The notes below the pieces were generated by a model that was given only the letters and a program-made list of their open reading frames with translations, had not been told where the DNA came from and did not search any database. A stretch of 64,000 nucleotides of DNA, from positions 25,335,001 to 25,399,000 of the forward strand of contig JBAIAC010000014.1 of the NCBI GenBank assembly GCA_037349315.1. Direction: 5' to 3'. The stretch comes from Chelydra serpentina. Lineage: Eukaryota > Chordata > Testudines > Chelydridae. Positions 12,118 to 23,810 of the stretch are shown piece by piece; the stretch's first letter is position 1, and every line of letters starts with the position of its first letter. The position numbers and the translations under genes were made by a program.

Positions 12118-12870
12118 CACATAAGTAGGGCCCTATCAAATTCACAGCCATGAAAAACACATCATGGACCATGAAATCTGGTCTCCCCCACATGAAATCT
12201 GGTCTTTTGTGTGATTTTACCCTATACTATACAGATTTTCAGCATTTCTCAAATTGGGGGTCCTGACCCAAAGGGGAGGTGCAGAGGGACTCTGATATTT
12301 CCACCCTTACTTCTGCACTGCCTTCGGAGCTAGGCAGCCAGAGAACGGTGTCTGGTGGCTGGGTGTCCAACTCTGAAGGCAGCATCCTGCCAGTAGCAGC
12401 GCAGAAGTATGGGTGGCAATACCATACCATGCCACCCTTACTTCTGTGCTGCTGCCTTCAGAGCTGTGCAGCCAGAGAGTGGCGGCTGCTGACCGAGGGC
12501 CCAGCTCTGCAGGCAGCAGCGCAGAAGTAAGGGTGGCAATACCAGGCCATCCTTACTTCTGCGCTGCTGCTGGCGGCGGCTCTGCCTTCAGAGCTGGGCT
12601 CCCGGCCAGCAGCTGCTGCTCTCCAGCTGCCCAGCTTTGAAGGCAGCGGTGCCGCCAGTAGCAGCACAGCAGTAAGGATAGCAGTACTGCAATCCCCCCT
12701 ACAATAATCTTGCGACCCTCTCCACACAACTCCTTGTTGGGTAAGGACCCCTACAATACTGTGAAATTTCATTGAAATAGCAGAAATCATGACATTTATT
12801 ATTTTTAAAATCCTATGACCATGAAATTGACCAAAATGGACTGAGAATTTGGTAGGGCCCTACACATAAG
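12118..12870. mobile_element. Full-length non-autonomous hAT-type element (737 bp) with TSD
   Basis: The element spans 12126-12862. Its ends are inverted repeats, 'tagggccctatcaaattc' on the left and the complement of 'gaatttggtagggcccta' on the right. It is flanked by perfect 8-bp duplications 'cacataag' (12118-12125 and 12863-12870), the TSD length of the hAT superfamily. It encodes no transposase. The interior (about 12300-12685) is GC-rich and holds three consecutive hairpins built from 'ccacccttacttctg'-type arms. The best pair, 12432-12456 with 12512-12536, matches at 24 of 25 bases. The open frames inside are by-products of this repeat. Confidence 0.9.
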
Positions 12871-13052
12871 ATATTAACAAATGATATTAATCAATATTGT
12901 GTACTTCTATGGCAGGTTTTGAGGATTTCAAAGAGCTTTACAACTATTAAGGTCATGTTTTTAAACTTGGGTGAGCTTAAATCAGATGTTGTCTGATTTG
13001 CAGAGATCAGAAGTATTGCTGAGGGGAGGATTTTAAACATAAAGAGGATAAC

Positions 13053-13172
13053 AAAAGCTGTACAAAGAACAGGAGTATTTGTGGCACCTTAGAGACTAAC
13101 AAGTGCCACAAGTACTCCTGTTCTTTTTGCTGACACAGACTAACACGGCTGCTACTCTAAAAGCTGTACAAA
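13053..13172 (-). mobile_element. Snap-back retroposed insert with 14-bp target-site duplication
   Basis: A 92-bp insert (13067-13158) is flanked by perfect 'aaaagctgtacaaa' copies (13053-13066 and 13159-13172). Minus strand: 'agagtagcagccgtgttag' start, then 'gaacaggagtacttgtggcac', then the same sequence inverted ('gtgccacaaatactcctgttc'). The insert is therefore an inverted duplication of its own first part. The plus strand carries 'taacacggctgctactct', the end of a repeat common in turtles. The TSD length fits target-primed reverse transcription and the inversion fits template switching or self-priming. Confidence 0.8.
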
Positions 13173-13174
13173 CA

Positions 13175-14665
13175 CCTAGAACCAGTTCTTCAGTTCTCTC
13201 TGCCAGACAGATGGATATGTTCCTTACAAAGCAGAGTTGAAGAACCACTAACTTGTTTATAAATTAGGCTGATGTATTCTGTGATGCTCTCACTGGTACC
13301 TAATCCTTTGTAAGATCAAAGACAAATATATTCTTCAGTCTCTTAAATGATTTTGAGCAGGCTAAGGAAAATCTGATAGTTTGCTGGATGGGTATAGCTG
13401 CTAAGCAACCACAGATGAAAAATCTTTGTGATTGTAGATGAAATCTGAAGGAAGGAAAATGAGGAAATCCTATGATTGAAATGAAATTCCATCTTAACTT
13501 TGGGAGTGAAATCTAGAAAAAAAAAGGATTTTTTTTTCCTTAGAGAAAATTGTGGTGGGGGTAAAGACAATCAGTAATGGAGTGATCCTAGTTTACCAGT
13601 CTCCTTGCTGAAGCAATAGCATTCAAAAGAGCGTCCATGAATGTGAGTAATCTTACAACTGAAAAGCTCAAGAGCTCCAAGTGGGGAAGAACCACGTAAA
13701 ATCTTTAAAAATAAACCATGGTTTTTTAGAGCAATGCACTCTTGAATTTGGGTCTTTGAAAGCCTAAAGCCAGAAAACATTTAGATACATAGAGATAAGA
13801 GCCTACCTTACACCCCCTCTAGGGGACCATGAATCACAGAGATGAGTAAGCCTGAATAGAAAACAACTGACTAAGTGATAATTATTACATTGCAACTGCA
13901 AATTGAAATGTGTAACCTTGCTGCATTATATTAATTACCTCTTTGAAAAGCAGATAAGGTCCAGTGGGACAGCTTCCAAAATCCTCTTTGTTAAGAAATT
14001 TGATTTTCTTTTTCCTACAAGCAAAATAGGGGTGAGTATATTGCAAAGCTGATTCCCTTGGTTCCAGGGATGTGAGAGGAAATAAGGATGCTACTCAATG
14101 CTTCTCTCTTCTCAGATAATCCTTACCAATCATTTTATGGAATATGTAGCTATTTCTGACTTTGGAGGGGAGGGGAAGGAGAAAGGTTGCAGCACACCCT
14201 TCTGTCAAAACAGAGAGTCTGGTGAATGAAGACTTCCTAAATGAGAGTGAGATCATTATGTGAACATAAAAAAGAAACAGGATAATATAACAAGACTTAA
14301 AATTCTATGAAAAATAATGCATCTGCAGTTACAATCAGGGCATACAACAGAGGTGTCATTATGACACAATAATACATACTAATAATTCACTTTAATGCAG
14401 ACTTAAATCATCATTTCAAATAGAAATAGCGGCTTATAATGGTTTTTTAATTTGTTTGGGTCACTTGTATTATTTCTTACTAGCTTTGGATGTGAGTATA
14501 ATTTTGTATAAAACATTTAGCACAAGTGATAAAAATTTCTGTTGTGTTAGCAGTTTAACAATATTTTCATATCATATATATTGTTCAGGACAGTTTGAGG
14601 TACTCAGACATAACAAGCAGACAATAAAACAAAGATTTGTCATTGTTAGTCTCAATCCAGAAAAA
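13175..14665. other. Intergenic DNA, no gene recognised
   Basis: About 1.5 kb with no supported gene or classified repeat. Confidence 0.55.
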
Positions 14666-14666
14666 T

Positions 14667-14711
14667 TATATATATATATATCTTCATTAATATCTTATAT
14701 ATATATATATA
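14667..14711. repeat. Interrupted (TA)n microsatellite
   Basis: Two TA runs (about 14667-14681 and 14695-14711) separated by 'tcttcattaatatct'. Confidence 0.85.
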
Positions 14712-16390
14712 AATCCTTTCAGACACAGATGCTTAAAGCAAGGTCTTAAACTGATATGTAGGCTCCTACAGGCCTGAAATCCAGAAATTCTGAGCACCTG
14801 ACCTCAGTTGGAGTTGCAGATACCCAGCACCTCTGAAAGTCAGGCTATATAAAGCTCTGCCTCTGAGAGCAGGTCGTCTACCTTAAGTGTGGAAGAGCAG
14901 GAGAGACCATGGTGCTAGTAGTTTAGACAGGTCTGAGACATTTATCTCATACAATATATAGTCCCTGTGTGTACTATAACTTGTTTGTACTCTCATTGGT
15001 AAAAAAATGTTCCTTGCCCTCTGCAGGCTACCCACATTGCATGTCATAGCACTGAGGCTGGGCAGAGCATCCTCTGCAGGGCTGTTTCGCTACCTTCCAG
15101 GGAGTGGGCTGGAAATGGGTTCCCCATACATACAAGGTTTCACACTCACCCCCACATAACATCAAACACAGCTGAACTGTGGGGATGGGTAATGTTGTGG
15201 AAAAATTAACCACACCTTGTGTTTAGATCAGACATCAGCTGAGACTCCTTTATTAGGGATACAAACATCTAGGGGGAAAGGCAGATGACAGAACTGTCCC
15301 CCCACCACCACCCCGATGCAAGGAACACACAGCTTTTCAAAGCTTAAAACCGCAGACAAATTACACATACTTCCGTATCAATTACCTTATTTGGAGTACA
15401 TTGCAAAATTAATAAAGGTCAAAAGCAAAGCCAGCACAATGAGCATTTTCCATATTAGCCTTTTCCTGATGTTCACTGTCTACCCTTTTGCCCAACTGCA
15501 GTTACCTATTTCTTAAGCTTCTGCTATTGCAAATTGTTCTGTTTGGGGACTTTTTTCCACATCTGCCTCCCCCTCCTTCCTCCTATACACAGAGACAAAC
15601 TGAACCAAAGTTCAACACAGCGTAGCAACAAGCTTATCCAAAGTTTTAAGGCCTACACAGCTTGGCCAAAGTCTTGGGCCTCCCCAGATTTTCCTCAACA
15701 GTAAGAAATCTTTGCTACTGGTATAGCCCAGTAGCAAATTACTTTCCATCTGAGGAAAGGCAAGAGCAAAGTAACACATTGACTTATAGTCCATGCTCTG
15801 CTCCTGGACCAGCGCAGCTTTTGAAGTGTCAGACTAGCCCCTTGTATTTTGTAGTTACTTTTTATAAGAGTGACTTCTCAAAAGCATTGTGTGTTGCACC
15901 AAAACTATGGAAAAAGGACTATTATTAATTATCACCCCCATCAGACAAGGCAGTGTGACAGTCCTTAATTAAATCCGTCATTATTTTGGAAAAATATTTA
16001 TGTATCCTAATTCTGTGATGAGGCTAACCTTTCCTAGTAGAGAATTAAACTGTGTTGTATTACTTTCATTCCTAAGGATTCTATGCAGTCTGTCATGACA
16101 CCTGATTTCCACTGCCCCTTTTATAACTGCCAGTTTAAGATATATGCGCTTTATTAATGAAAATGATGAAATATTTCAGAAGAGTTATTGTGCAAAGCTA
16201 ACTGATAGAAAAGTTCAATGTTAAGTACTCAGTTCTTTATCAGACTAGGTCTAAGCAATGTTATTTTTCTAAATCTGTGCTTAAAGCTGCTTGAAAAAAT
16301 TGTATAATGTTTTCCTGTTCCCTTGGTTTGAGTTTCAGTAATTAAACAGTAATCTTTTAGAACCAGGAAGCAAAAAAATAATAAAATTCA
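14712..16390. other. Intergenic DNA, possible minus-strand LTR-like piece near 15.2 kb
   Basis: No gene recognised. 'ctcctttattaggg' (about 15245-15258) gives a reverse-strand AATAAA in a context reminiscent of LTR ends ('gttgtggaaaaattaacc'), but neither terminus nor TSD could be placed, so it is only a suggestion. Confidence 0.35.
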
Positions 16391-16730
16391 GATGCTCATG
16401 TGGTTAAGACAGTGGATTAGACTCGGGAGATCTGGGTTCAGTTCCTGACTCTGCTACAAGCTTCCTGTGAGATCTTGTGAAAGTCATGTAGAGCCAAATT
16501 CTGATACCTTGGTTCATAATGAGTTGTACTGTACACGTCATTGATTTCACTGGGACTACTTATGAAACAAGGTAGTTCACATCCATGTGAAGATCTGATA
16601 TTTAATCTCACTTTTCCTTCTCTCCTTACCTGTAAAATGGAGATACTAATATTTGCATATCTCACAGGAGTGTTGGGAGGAATGATTCATTCTTTTTTGT
16701 GTGTTGCTTAGATATTATAATGATAGGGAT
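16391..16730 (+). mobile_element. MIR-type CORE-SINE, interrupted by a palindromic insert
   Basis: The head is tRNA-like: 'tgtggttaagacagtgga' (A-box region) and 'gggttcagttcctgactct' (B-box region), followed by 'tgtgagatcttgtgaaagtca'. The MIR core should continue directly, but about 110 bp of other repeat (near 16490-16600, starting 'agccaaattctgatacc') intervenes. The core then resumes with 'cttacctgtaaaatggaga' and 'tctcacaggagtgttg'. The interruption is younger than the SINE. Confidence 0.7.
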
Positions 16731-16734
16731 CATG

Positions 16735-16815
16735 GCCCTGATCCAACAAAGCACTTAAGCACATGTTCAACTTTAAGCACGAGTAGTCCCATTAAAGTTA
16801 ATGGCCCATATAAGT
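16735..16815. repeat. Fold-back repeat fragment (CCTGATCC family)
   Basis: 'ggccctgatccaacaaagc', 'acttaagcacatgttcaac', then 'gagtagtcccattaaagtta': the complete left half of the seven-copy palindromic family. The right half is missing. Confidence 0.65.
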
Positions 16816-19165
16816 ATAGATGCAAAATCTAATTACTGTGTGTAGCACCTAAATGTTGTGATGGTGGGTGATTTAGAAATGCCTACAATAGAGTCAGATA
16901 ACAATTATTTCCACTTCTAGTAGAAATAATCCCAACATGGAATCCATTTACACTGCTTGTGTTGATAAATTGGGGAGCACTAGCTCTTACACAAAAGAAG
17001 GAGAAAAGATGGATTGAAGGCAGTCACGAAATAGGGCAATAAAAGATGTTATTGGTAGTTAAGAAACATTCACCACCAGCATTCTAAATGTGCCATCTTG
17101 TTTTATTACTATTCATTATGTCTACATATATCAGCAATAAATTCATGAGCATAATAATTATATGCTCTATCACAACACACAGCACATTATGAAGTTTGAA
17201 TAGACATTCTTTTCGAAATCTACAATCAAAGAAATCAGTTTATTTATTTTTTAATATAGGATTTTACAATATACCTTAGCCTGAACCAAAACCCCAGATC
17301 TGATTAACCTGGAATTTTGTGGTATTCAGAATCCAGATCTGAATGCTGTTACTTGATCCTACTTCAAGAATGAAAATATCCACCTCTACTCATTCAAATA
17401 GCCTCCCTTTGCTGATATGCAAGCTGTTGGTCTAGATCTCCTTTACTTACATATCGTTTGTATTCAAATTAAATTAGAATGCTATAGCAATGCTACGCAT
17501 TTCAAACTGATTATACATATCCCCAACAGTTTCAGTAGTAAAGCCTTGAATTTGTATATGTATACACCTTAATCTGATATGACAAGAGGGTGAGAGAATG
17601 AATAAACAGGGAGGAGAATGTGTCAACTTTTTCCTGGGCAGTGACATAAGCAGTGCACATGGATTTGCAGTTTTCTGGTACAGAATAAAGTGTGCTGCCA
17701 GTCAAAGCATATTTCAATACATAGCTCATACTACATAATCTAAAATAGCCACAGGCATCTCCGTAACATACTTGCAAGACAATTTGCTGAGCAGATATGC
17801 CAATGACACTGTGGCAGTATTTGATTCATTAGTCTTCCAGCTTGTTAGTGTTATACTTAAGAGGATAATGAGAAGCAGAGAATGATTATTATGGAACATA
17901 AAAAGTATAATCTAAATTCATCTCCAGTATGTAATCTTTAATTTAGATATATTGCAAATATACCCTTGATATTGCTGGTACATCAAACCCAAGGCTACCC
18001 TTCTCCATCAGTAGAGTTGTATTGACATCAGCAGTTAATCTACTGTGTAGCAGAGGACCTTTCCTCTCCAAATTGGTCAGTTGCACTACTAGGTCCTTCT
18101 TTTATGCATTGATTCAGCCTGTCTCTCCTTTATAAATGTGATGCCAGGATTGGCTTTTCTAGAAGACACTCTGCTGGAAGGTGTACTTATTGAAGAGCAG
18201 GGATCCTCAACTTTAGAGAGTTGGAAAACCAATTCATCTAATGGAATTACTGAGAGCCAGAAAATAATTTCCGAGTGATGTCCTGACATTGCATTGTGAT
18301 GCTTGTGTCTTTGTGTTGTCGTACTACTCAGTACAGAGCACAGTCATGTACTGAAGCAGAATACAATGTCTGGATGTCACTGTGCAGTTATTTTGTGGCC
18401 CTCTGTGACCTAATTCAACAAAATACCTATTTTCTTCTCCCACGAGCACTCTACTGGCTACTGAGGGGAGTGTTTCTCATCTCTCTCTCCCTCCTTCTTT
18501 CATCACTAATTTTGTTACATTTTCATAAGAAATAACTTGCAGGTCACCAGAATGTACACAAAACCCTGTAACAGCTTCTGTACAGACAATTTACTAGGAA
18601 AATTTATTCTTGAAATGTTGCAATAATGTAACATCACAGTCTCTCGCCCTGGATGCACAGAGGAAGAGGGGGGTTTATCTCTTTTCTTCCGTCCTCTGTG
18701 TTCAGGGACAGAGAAATAAAAGAGGGAAATGTCAGGAAATTCTTTCCCATTTTCCCCATTCCCAATCCAAATAGTTAAAATCTGGTCACATAATTTGTGC
18801 CGCATAAAATGTTTGTACTTTTAAGAACAAATATTTATTTGCCATCTAAGTGCTACATCTCATTTGAGAAATATCCTTTCACAGAAATGTGTGCAAGTTA
18901 GTAAGTACAAGATCAAATACATTTTCAAACACAGATTTCAAGTATCTTTCAAAATAAATACATAAAATAATAACAACAACAAAATAGGAGATTATGATCT
19001 ACCAAAGCAGCATGTACTTTTGTTCTTATATTAGAGGTGATGCCACCTCTGGACTTCATACAGAGTGTAGCCCTAAGGATTAATCTGCTTGCTTGCATAG
19101 ATATATCTTTTCTTATAAACTATTTGACGTATTGTAATAGGTTTATAGATTTATATTAAAAATAA
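16816..19165. other. Intergenic DNA, no gene recognised
   Basis: About 2.3 kb. A run near 17280-17350 ('ccagatctgattaacc', 'ccagatctgaatgctg') may be an old repeat. Open frames at 17532-17777, 18089-18289 and 18515-18805 show no domain or family motif. Confidence 0.55.
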
Positions 19166-19530
19166 GTGGCTGTACGGCAAGAGACTTGCGGACCAAAAAT
19201 CTGTATGTTAAAGCTAAGCAAAGTTAGCATATCTATTTCTAAGACCTTTTACCCAGAAAGTAAAGTTGACCTTCATCTTGTTACCCAAATAGATAAAACA
19301 CCTATGCCTATGTCTACGGCCTTTTACCTAGACCAATAGACATGAAGAATGGCATAGGGGATTTTTCCAAAATTGTACTCACAGACTTAACACATACACC
19401 ACAAATGCGTACACACCTGTCATCTATATGCACATAACATACTAGCCAATAGGGTAAATGTACCCTAACATTTCTGTGGGGGAGTAATTAAATTTGGGCA
19501 TAAGAGGGAGGATTTCCGGCACTTGTGGCC

Positions 19531-19538
19531 TATAAAAG
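19531..19538 (+). promoter_or_regulatory. TATA box of the LTR-like element
   Basis: 'tataaaag' in a locally GC-richer context, positioned upstream of the AATAAA signal in the same strand, as expected for an LTR promoter. Activity is unknown. Confidence 0.5.
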
Positions 19539-19897
19539 AGGTGACCCCACCCCCTCGTTGGGTAGCGCTCACCCTTCATTTTCAACTGACTATCGATGCT
19601 ATCTATGACGGCTGTTGATTATTAATAGTCCATACTTATTTTTTTTTCAAACTTTAAGTTCTAAAGGGAACTAGGTTAAGCTTGGTCACTAAATCTTTAT
19701 TCTCAGTTTTGTTTATTAGAATTGATTTTAAGTTAATTTAAGTGAACTTTAAGGCTTTAAGTTAAGTTAAGTGACTGCTGCCTTGACAGCTATTCGCATT
19801 AGTTTCCACAAGAGGTGAGAAACCAGAACTGCCAGAGGCGAGGTCCTGTGTCTTGCAACACCAAGTTATCAAATTTACTTACTATTTCATTGATTTT

Positions 19898-19903
19898 AAT
19901 AAA
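19898..19903 (+). promoter_or_regulatory. Polyadenylation signal AATAAA in LTR-like element
   Basis: AATAAA followed within 30 bases by a GT-rich stretch, in the R region position of the putative LTR. Confidence 0.5.
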
Positions 19904-20035
19904 AGGTCTTTATGACTATATCTGTCTCAGTGTAAACTTCCTGTCATACCTCCCATGATCCTTTTATAAATTCTGTGGAGCCTGATTCGGGACAAGAACT
20001 TTATCTTCTGATCAAACAGATTGGTGAGCCTAAAC

Positions 20036-21885
20036 CCATACTATTAATATTAATAATTAGTCATTATTAAAATTACTATTAATATTATTAATTAAAAATA
20101 ATTAAAATAAAATTAAATAGAACTGATAAACTAAATCAATATTATTAACACATCCTCGATCAGGCTACAAGAGTCTTGTGCCTTTGACGTTGGCCATTAA
20201 ATCTCTCTCCGTGACTAGCTGTCCAACTGCTAAATTGTGTGGCGTTCACTGCATATGACTTCACAAATCAGCACTCTAGTGCCTAAAACTGTTATATGAT
20301 CACCAAAATACAGGAGTTAGGCACCCAATTTTGGCAACCTTCCTTAATAAAGTGTGATGTACATAGCATCCAGGCACACACTTCAGAGATTGCCCATTTC
20401 AGCTAGAGTACTGATCTCTCTTGCTCACCAAAGAACTACTGCCTAATTAGCTGCAACAACTTAATACATTTGCCAGTGTGTATCACTGTACTATAGGCTT
20501 TCTGCATAGGATGGAGAGCAACCTCAGCAGGGGAATGCTCCAGCTACTCTGCTTATAGCTCAAATATATTGTGATGGTTTACTAAACAAGGTTCAGATTT
20601 ACTGCTTTGCTGATTTGACCCTGCCGGTGTTTGGGCTAGCAATAGGTACTTCATTTTAAAACACAAGAAGTAAGGTCTTTGTCATGAAACATAAATGGCC
20701 AGAGTAATTAGTTTAAATCTTCATGACTGCCTTTTGCATTTTTTTTTTATTTCTTGGATTTCAGTACTGATCCCTGCTATTTGTCAACTGGAGTTTATAA
20801 GTTTCCTATTAGATTTCCTTTCCTTTTCCAATTTGTAGCTGTTAAAGAAAGCAAAAAAGAAGAAGTAGATATGTGACCAATGCTTCACTTTCAAGTTCGA
20901 TGAGGGCCTTATACATGGCATTGACTATTTATGAGAGAAAGGGGACAGAGCCATTTGAAAAGCAGTGATACATTCATTTTGGTAGAGGTGTCATTCAGAG
21001 CCCATTCCTGTATTCCTTATTCAGAGAAAACTCCCTTCAATTTTCTCCATAGGGAAGGCAGGCTCAGGCCCCAATATAACTAATATGAATATATGGGTAT
21101 ATGAGGTTACAACATCATAGACTTTTCTGGCATTTTTTTTTTTTGCAGTGGTATGTCACAGTGGTTAGTAACATTGTATGTCATTTCAAAAGATGTCACA
21201 GCCCGTGTTCTCTGACAAACTACATTTATATACCAAAGAGTTATTCCAAATATAGAACAGCACAAAACAGCTTCCACTGTTGTTAATTTATAAAAGGTGA
21301 CCTCAGCCAAATTATGATTTTGTTTTTAATTATTAACAGTGATAGAAATTAATTGACACTGAAAAATAAAGTGAAACTGGCAGATCCAGAGCGGGACTTC
21401 ACCACTCTGATTGTCCACATTGCTTTAAATATTTCCACATATTTCCTGATAAAATATCAGGCTCAAGTATGGCTGACAGATCACTTAATGAGTATGGACT
21501 TGGATACAGTAAATCTTTTATGAAATATTACATTTTCCTGTTGTCTCAGTTCATGAATTCATGATAGTTTTCAAAGTCCTGATAATTTAATTAATCTCTT
21601 CAGTACATATAAAACTCATCATCCTCATTAAGGACAGAGATGAGCCCAAGACAGAAAATTTATAATGGGATCCAGTCTGAATTTATCCAAAATTTGGCAT
21701 TGTAGAAACCGGGGGTTTTGTTTTGGACTTGCCTTTAACAGATACAGCCTTTCAAAATTGCTATGAAAAGTTTCCAGCAAAGGCACAAAACCTACTTATC
21801 TGCCCATTGCAGAGATTATTGTTATTACACTGCAGTAGCAATCAGAGGCCTAAACCAAGATTAGAAATGTATTGTGCTCAATGTT
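20036..21885. other. Intergenic DNA, no gene recognised
   Basis: Opens with about 120 bp composed almost only of A and T built on 'attaatatta' units (20039-20150), a simple-sequence-like tract. The remainder looks unique. No domain in the short open frames. Confidence 0.5.
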
Positions 21886-21889
21886 GTAT

Positions 21890-22092
21890 ATGCACATAAT
21901 AAGAGAGACAGTTCCGGCCCTGAAAAGTTTACAACTAAAGCAGGCAAAGTGGGAGAAAGAAAGGATCATTAGTACTCTTTTACATATGAAAAACAGAGGC
22001 ACAGATAGATTGAGGGACTTGTCTAGGATCATTCAAGGAGCCTGTGGCAGAAGAGGGAATTTAACCCAGGTCTTTTGATTCCCAGTCCAATA
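21890..22092 (-). mobile_element. MIR-related SINE relic
   Basis: Reverse-strand order: 'cctgaaaagtttacaac', 'aaaacagaggcacagatag', 'gggacttgtctaggatca', 'ggaatttaacccaggtc', 'cccagtcca'. This is the familiar reversed tail, core and B-box region of MIR/CORE-SINE elements. The next element's TSD begins at its right end, so the hAT at 22093 inserted at or inside its 5' edge. Confidence 0.65.
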
Positions 22093-22305
22093 CAATGTTC
22101 CCTTTAATTTTTGACAGGCCATGTGCGCAAAAAATTTCTTCTATGCAAATTTTTGACAGATCGTGTGCGCAAAAAATTTCTTCTGTGCAAATTGTTGTAC
22201 TTCTGTGCAAATGTTTGTGCGTGTGGTGTTTCGCCATGTGTGCGGGGTTTAGGATTTGGGTGTGCGTGCACACACACACAGCTTAGAGGGAACAGTGGTC
22301 CAGTA
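22085..22305. mobile_element. Short non-autonomous hAT-type element (205 bp) with TSD
   Basis: The element spans 22093-22297. The left end 'caatgttccctttaa' and the complement of the right end 'ttagagggaacagtg' match at 13 of 15 positions. The flanks are 'gtccaata' (22085-22092) and 'gtccagta' (22298-22305), an 8-bp TSD with one change. The interior has a duplicated block ('gtgcgcaaaaaatttcttct' at about 22124 and 22165) and a CA run near 22269. No coding capacity. Confidence 0.85.
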
Positions 22306-23100
22306 TTTTAATCACAAGTTCATATTTCATATCGATGAATAATGATAATACTAAATGTTATTTGTCCATTAAAAAAAATCACCTCAGGCAAGACTCAATT
22401 AGGGGCAAAGGCCCAGATCCTCAAATGTATGTAGGCATCTGTGGCGTTTAGATATTGCTTGTAATTATTAGAACTGGGCGCACTGGCTGTTGGGAGTCTG
22501 AAAGGACAGGAAACAGAAAGGAGCAGGGAAGGCGTTGAGAGGCTGGGAGAGCTACTATTAGCAGAAAATGCACAAACAATTTTGTTTTCTGAAGGCCTGA
22601 TATAGACCTATATTGGCCCACACAAACTAGAAACTGAAGCTTTTAAATGAAGGCCCAAAGCCAAGCAAACTAAGTTTCATTTTATTGTTATTCAGAATTT
22701 AACTGTCAGTCAAAAAAGCCATTCCTCCTTGTATGCCTTTTTTATTTTAAAATATGTAATTCTTTACAAAACAGAAAAACTTTCCACAGTATTATATCTC
22801 ACCTGTTACCCTGACATAATGAACGTGAACTATTCCTTTTCTGTGCTCAAAAAAAGACATGCAGAGCACATTACAATTACAGGCAGGAATAGCCAGTTTT
22901 AATAACAGAAGATTTATCCCTGCCTTTTATTATTATTTGTTTATATGCTAATGGTCTCTGCGTGCTCTCTGCTGCAAATTCTCCACACAGAAAAAAAGAA
23001 AGGTCCCTGCCCTGAGGCGCTCACAGTTAAAGAACAGACAAACAAGTATACAGAGATTAGGGGGAATGGAAAACAATATATACTTATAAGCCTCAAAACT
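22306..23100. other. Intergenic DNA, no gene recognised
   Basis: About 800 bp without supported features. Confidence 0.55.
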
Positions 23101-23233
23101 GGCAAAGCATTTAAGTACACTCTTCTCTTTGAAGTCAATGTGAGCAATCACTGTGAAAATGTCACTGACTTCAATGAGACGACTCGTGTTTAAAGATACA
23201 CATATGCTTAAATGCTTTGCTGGATCAAGGCCT
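23101..23233. repeat. Fold-back repeat (CCTGATCC family), both arms
   Basis: The left arm 'ggcaaagcatttaagta' and the right arm 'gcttaaatgctttgctgg' are inverted, with 'gaagtcaatg' and 'gacttcaatga' facing each other in the middle. The outermost left 'gatcc' block is missing. One of seven copies in the window. Confidence 0.7.
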
Positions 23234-23237
23234 TTCC

Positions 23238-23480
23238 AGACCTATGGTTTATCAAATCCACTATCCTGTTTTCAACAGTGGTCTATGCCTGATGCACTAA
23301 AGAAAGGTGAAGCTCTCTTCTCCCCAGCTATAATGGATCTGTCCAATTGTGCAATTCATCTTATGGGGGGCGGAAATCCTTCCTCACCCCTGTTGATCCT
23401 TTTGCAGGATGGGGTATAGTAAATTAGACATAATGCAGTAACCCTGCTCTATTCCAATGCACAAAGCAATGAAATAGAAC
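23238..23480 (-). mobile_element. CR1 LINE 3'-UTR fragment, diverged
   Basis: 'cctatggtttatcaaatcca' then 'atcctgttttcaacagtgg' and 'cctgatgca' follow the reversed CR1 3' UTR order (tccagtatcctg, acagtgg, cagatgc). The right part, with 'ggaaatccttcctcacccc', matches the adjoining CR1 block loosely. Confidence 0.55.
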
Positions 23481-23674
23481 AGGGTTATTGGAAGAGGAGG
23501 ATTACAATTATGTAACAGCAGATCATAAAATTTGCTCAGTGTTGGGAAAGCATCTTTTTGCTCCTCTGTGTTTGGGTCTAATTTTTGCATACATTTAAAT
23601 ATATTAGGCTATGTAGATAGTTCTTATAGTGAAGTCCAGGCTATCATCACCACACTGCCTGTGTGCCTCCTGAG

Positions 23675-23810
23675 TACTTAAAGGCTTATCCTCACATCAT
23701 CCCTGTGAGGTAGGGTATCATCCCCATTTTACAGATGGGAAATCAAGGCACAGAAAAGTAAGTGACTAATTAAGTCCAATTAACAACCAGAATTGAACAC
23801 ACATCTCCTG
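23675..23810 (-). mobile_element. MIR SINE fragment
   Basis: 'atccctgtgaggtagggta', 'ccccattttacagatggga', 'aaggcacagaaaagtaagtg' and 'agaattgaacacacatct' are the reversed MIR core and B-box region in the right order. Confidence 0.75.

Larger units (their letters stand above)
19170..20035 (+). mobile_element. Probable solo LTR or LTR fragment of a retrovirus-like element
   Basis: The layout is that of an LTR: AT-rich U3-like DNA, a TATA box ('cctataaaagagg', 19531-19538), about 360 bp of leader, then 'tttaataaaaggtctttatg' with AATAAA at 19898-19903 and a short GT-rich segment ('tctgtctcagtgtaaac'). The upstream text ('ggctgtacggcaagagact') resembles a turtle LTR family from memory. Exact termini and TSD were not found, and no gag/pol sequence follows, so it would be a solo or truncated LTR. 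It is an old, inactive genomic copy with no coding capacity. Confidence 0.5.

Noticed and set aside
12279..12790. Overlapping frames of about 63-110 codons as small genes
   Set aside because: They arise from inverted and tandem repeats inside a hAT-type element.
13067..13158. MicroRNA hairpin
   Set aside because: The palindrome has good pairing, but flanking TSDs and family membership show it is a retroposed insert; no evidence of processing.
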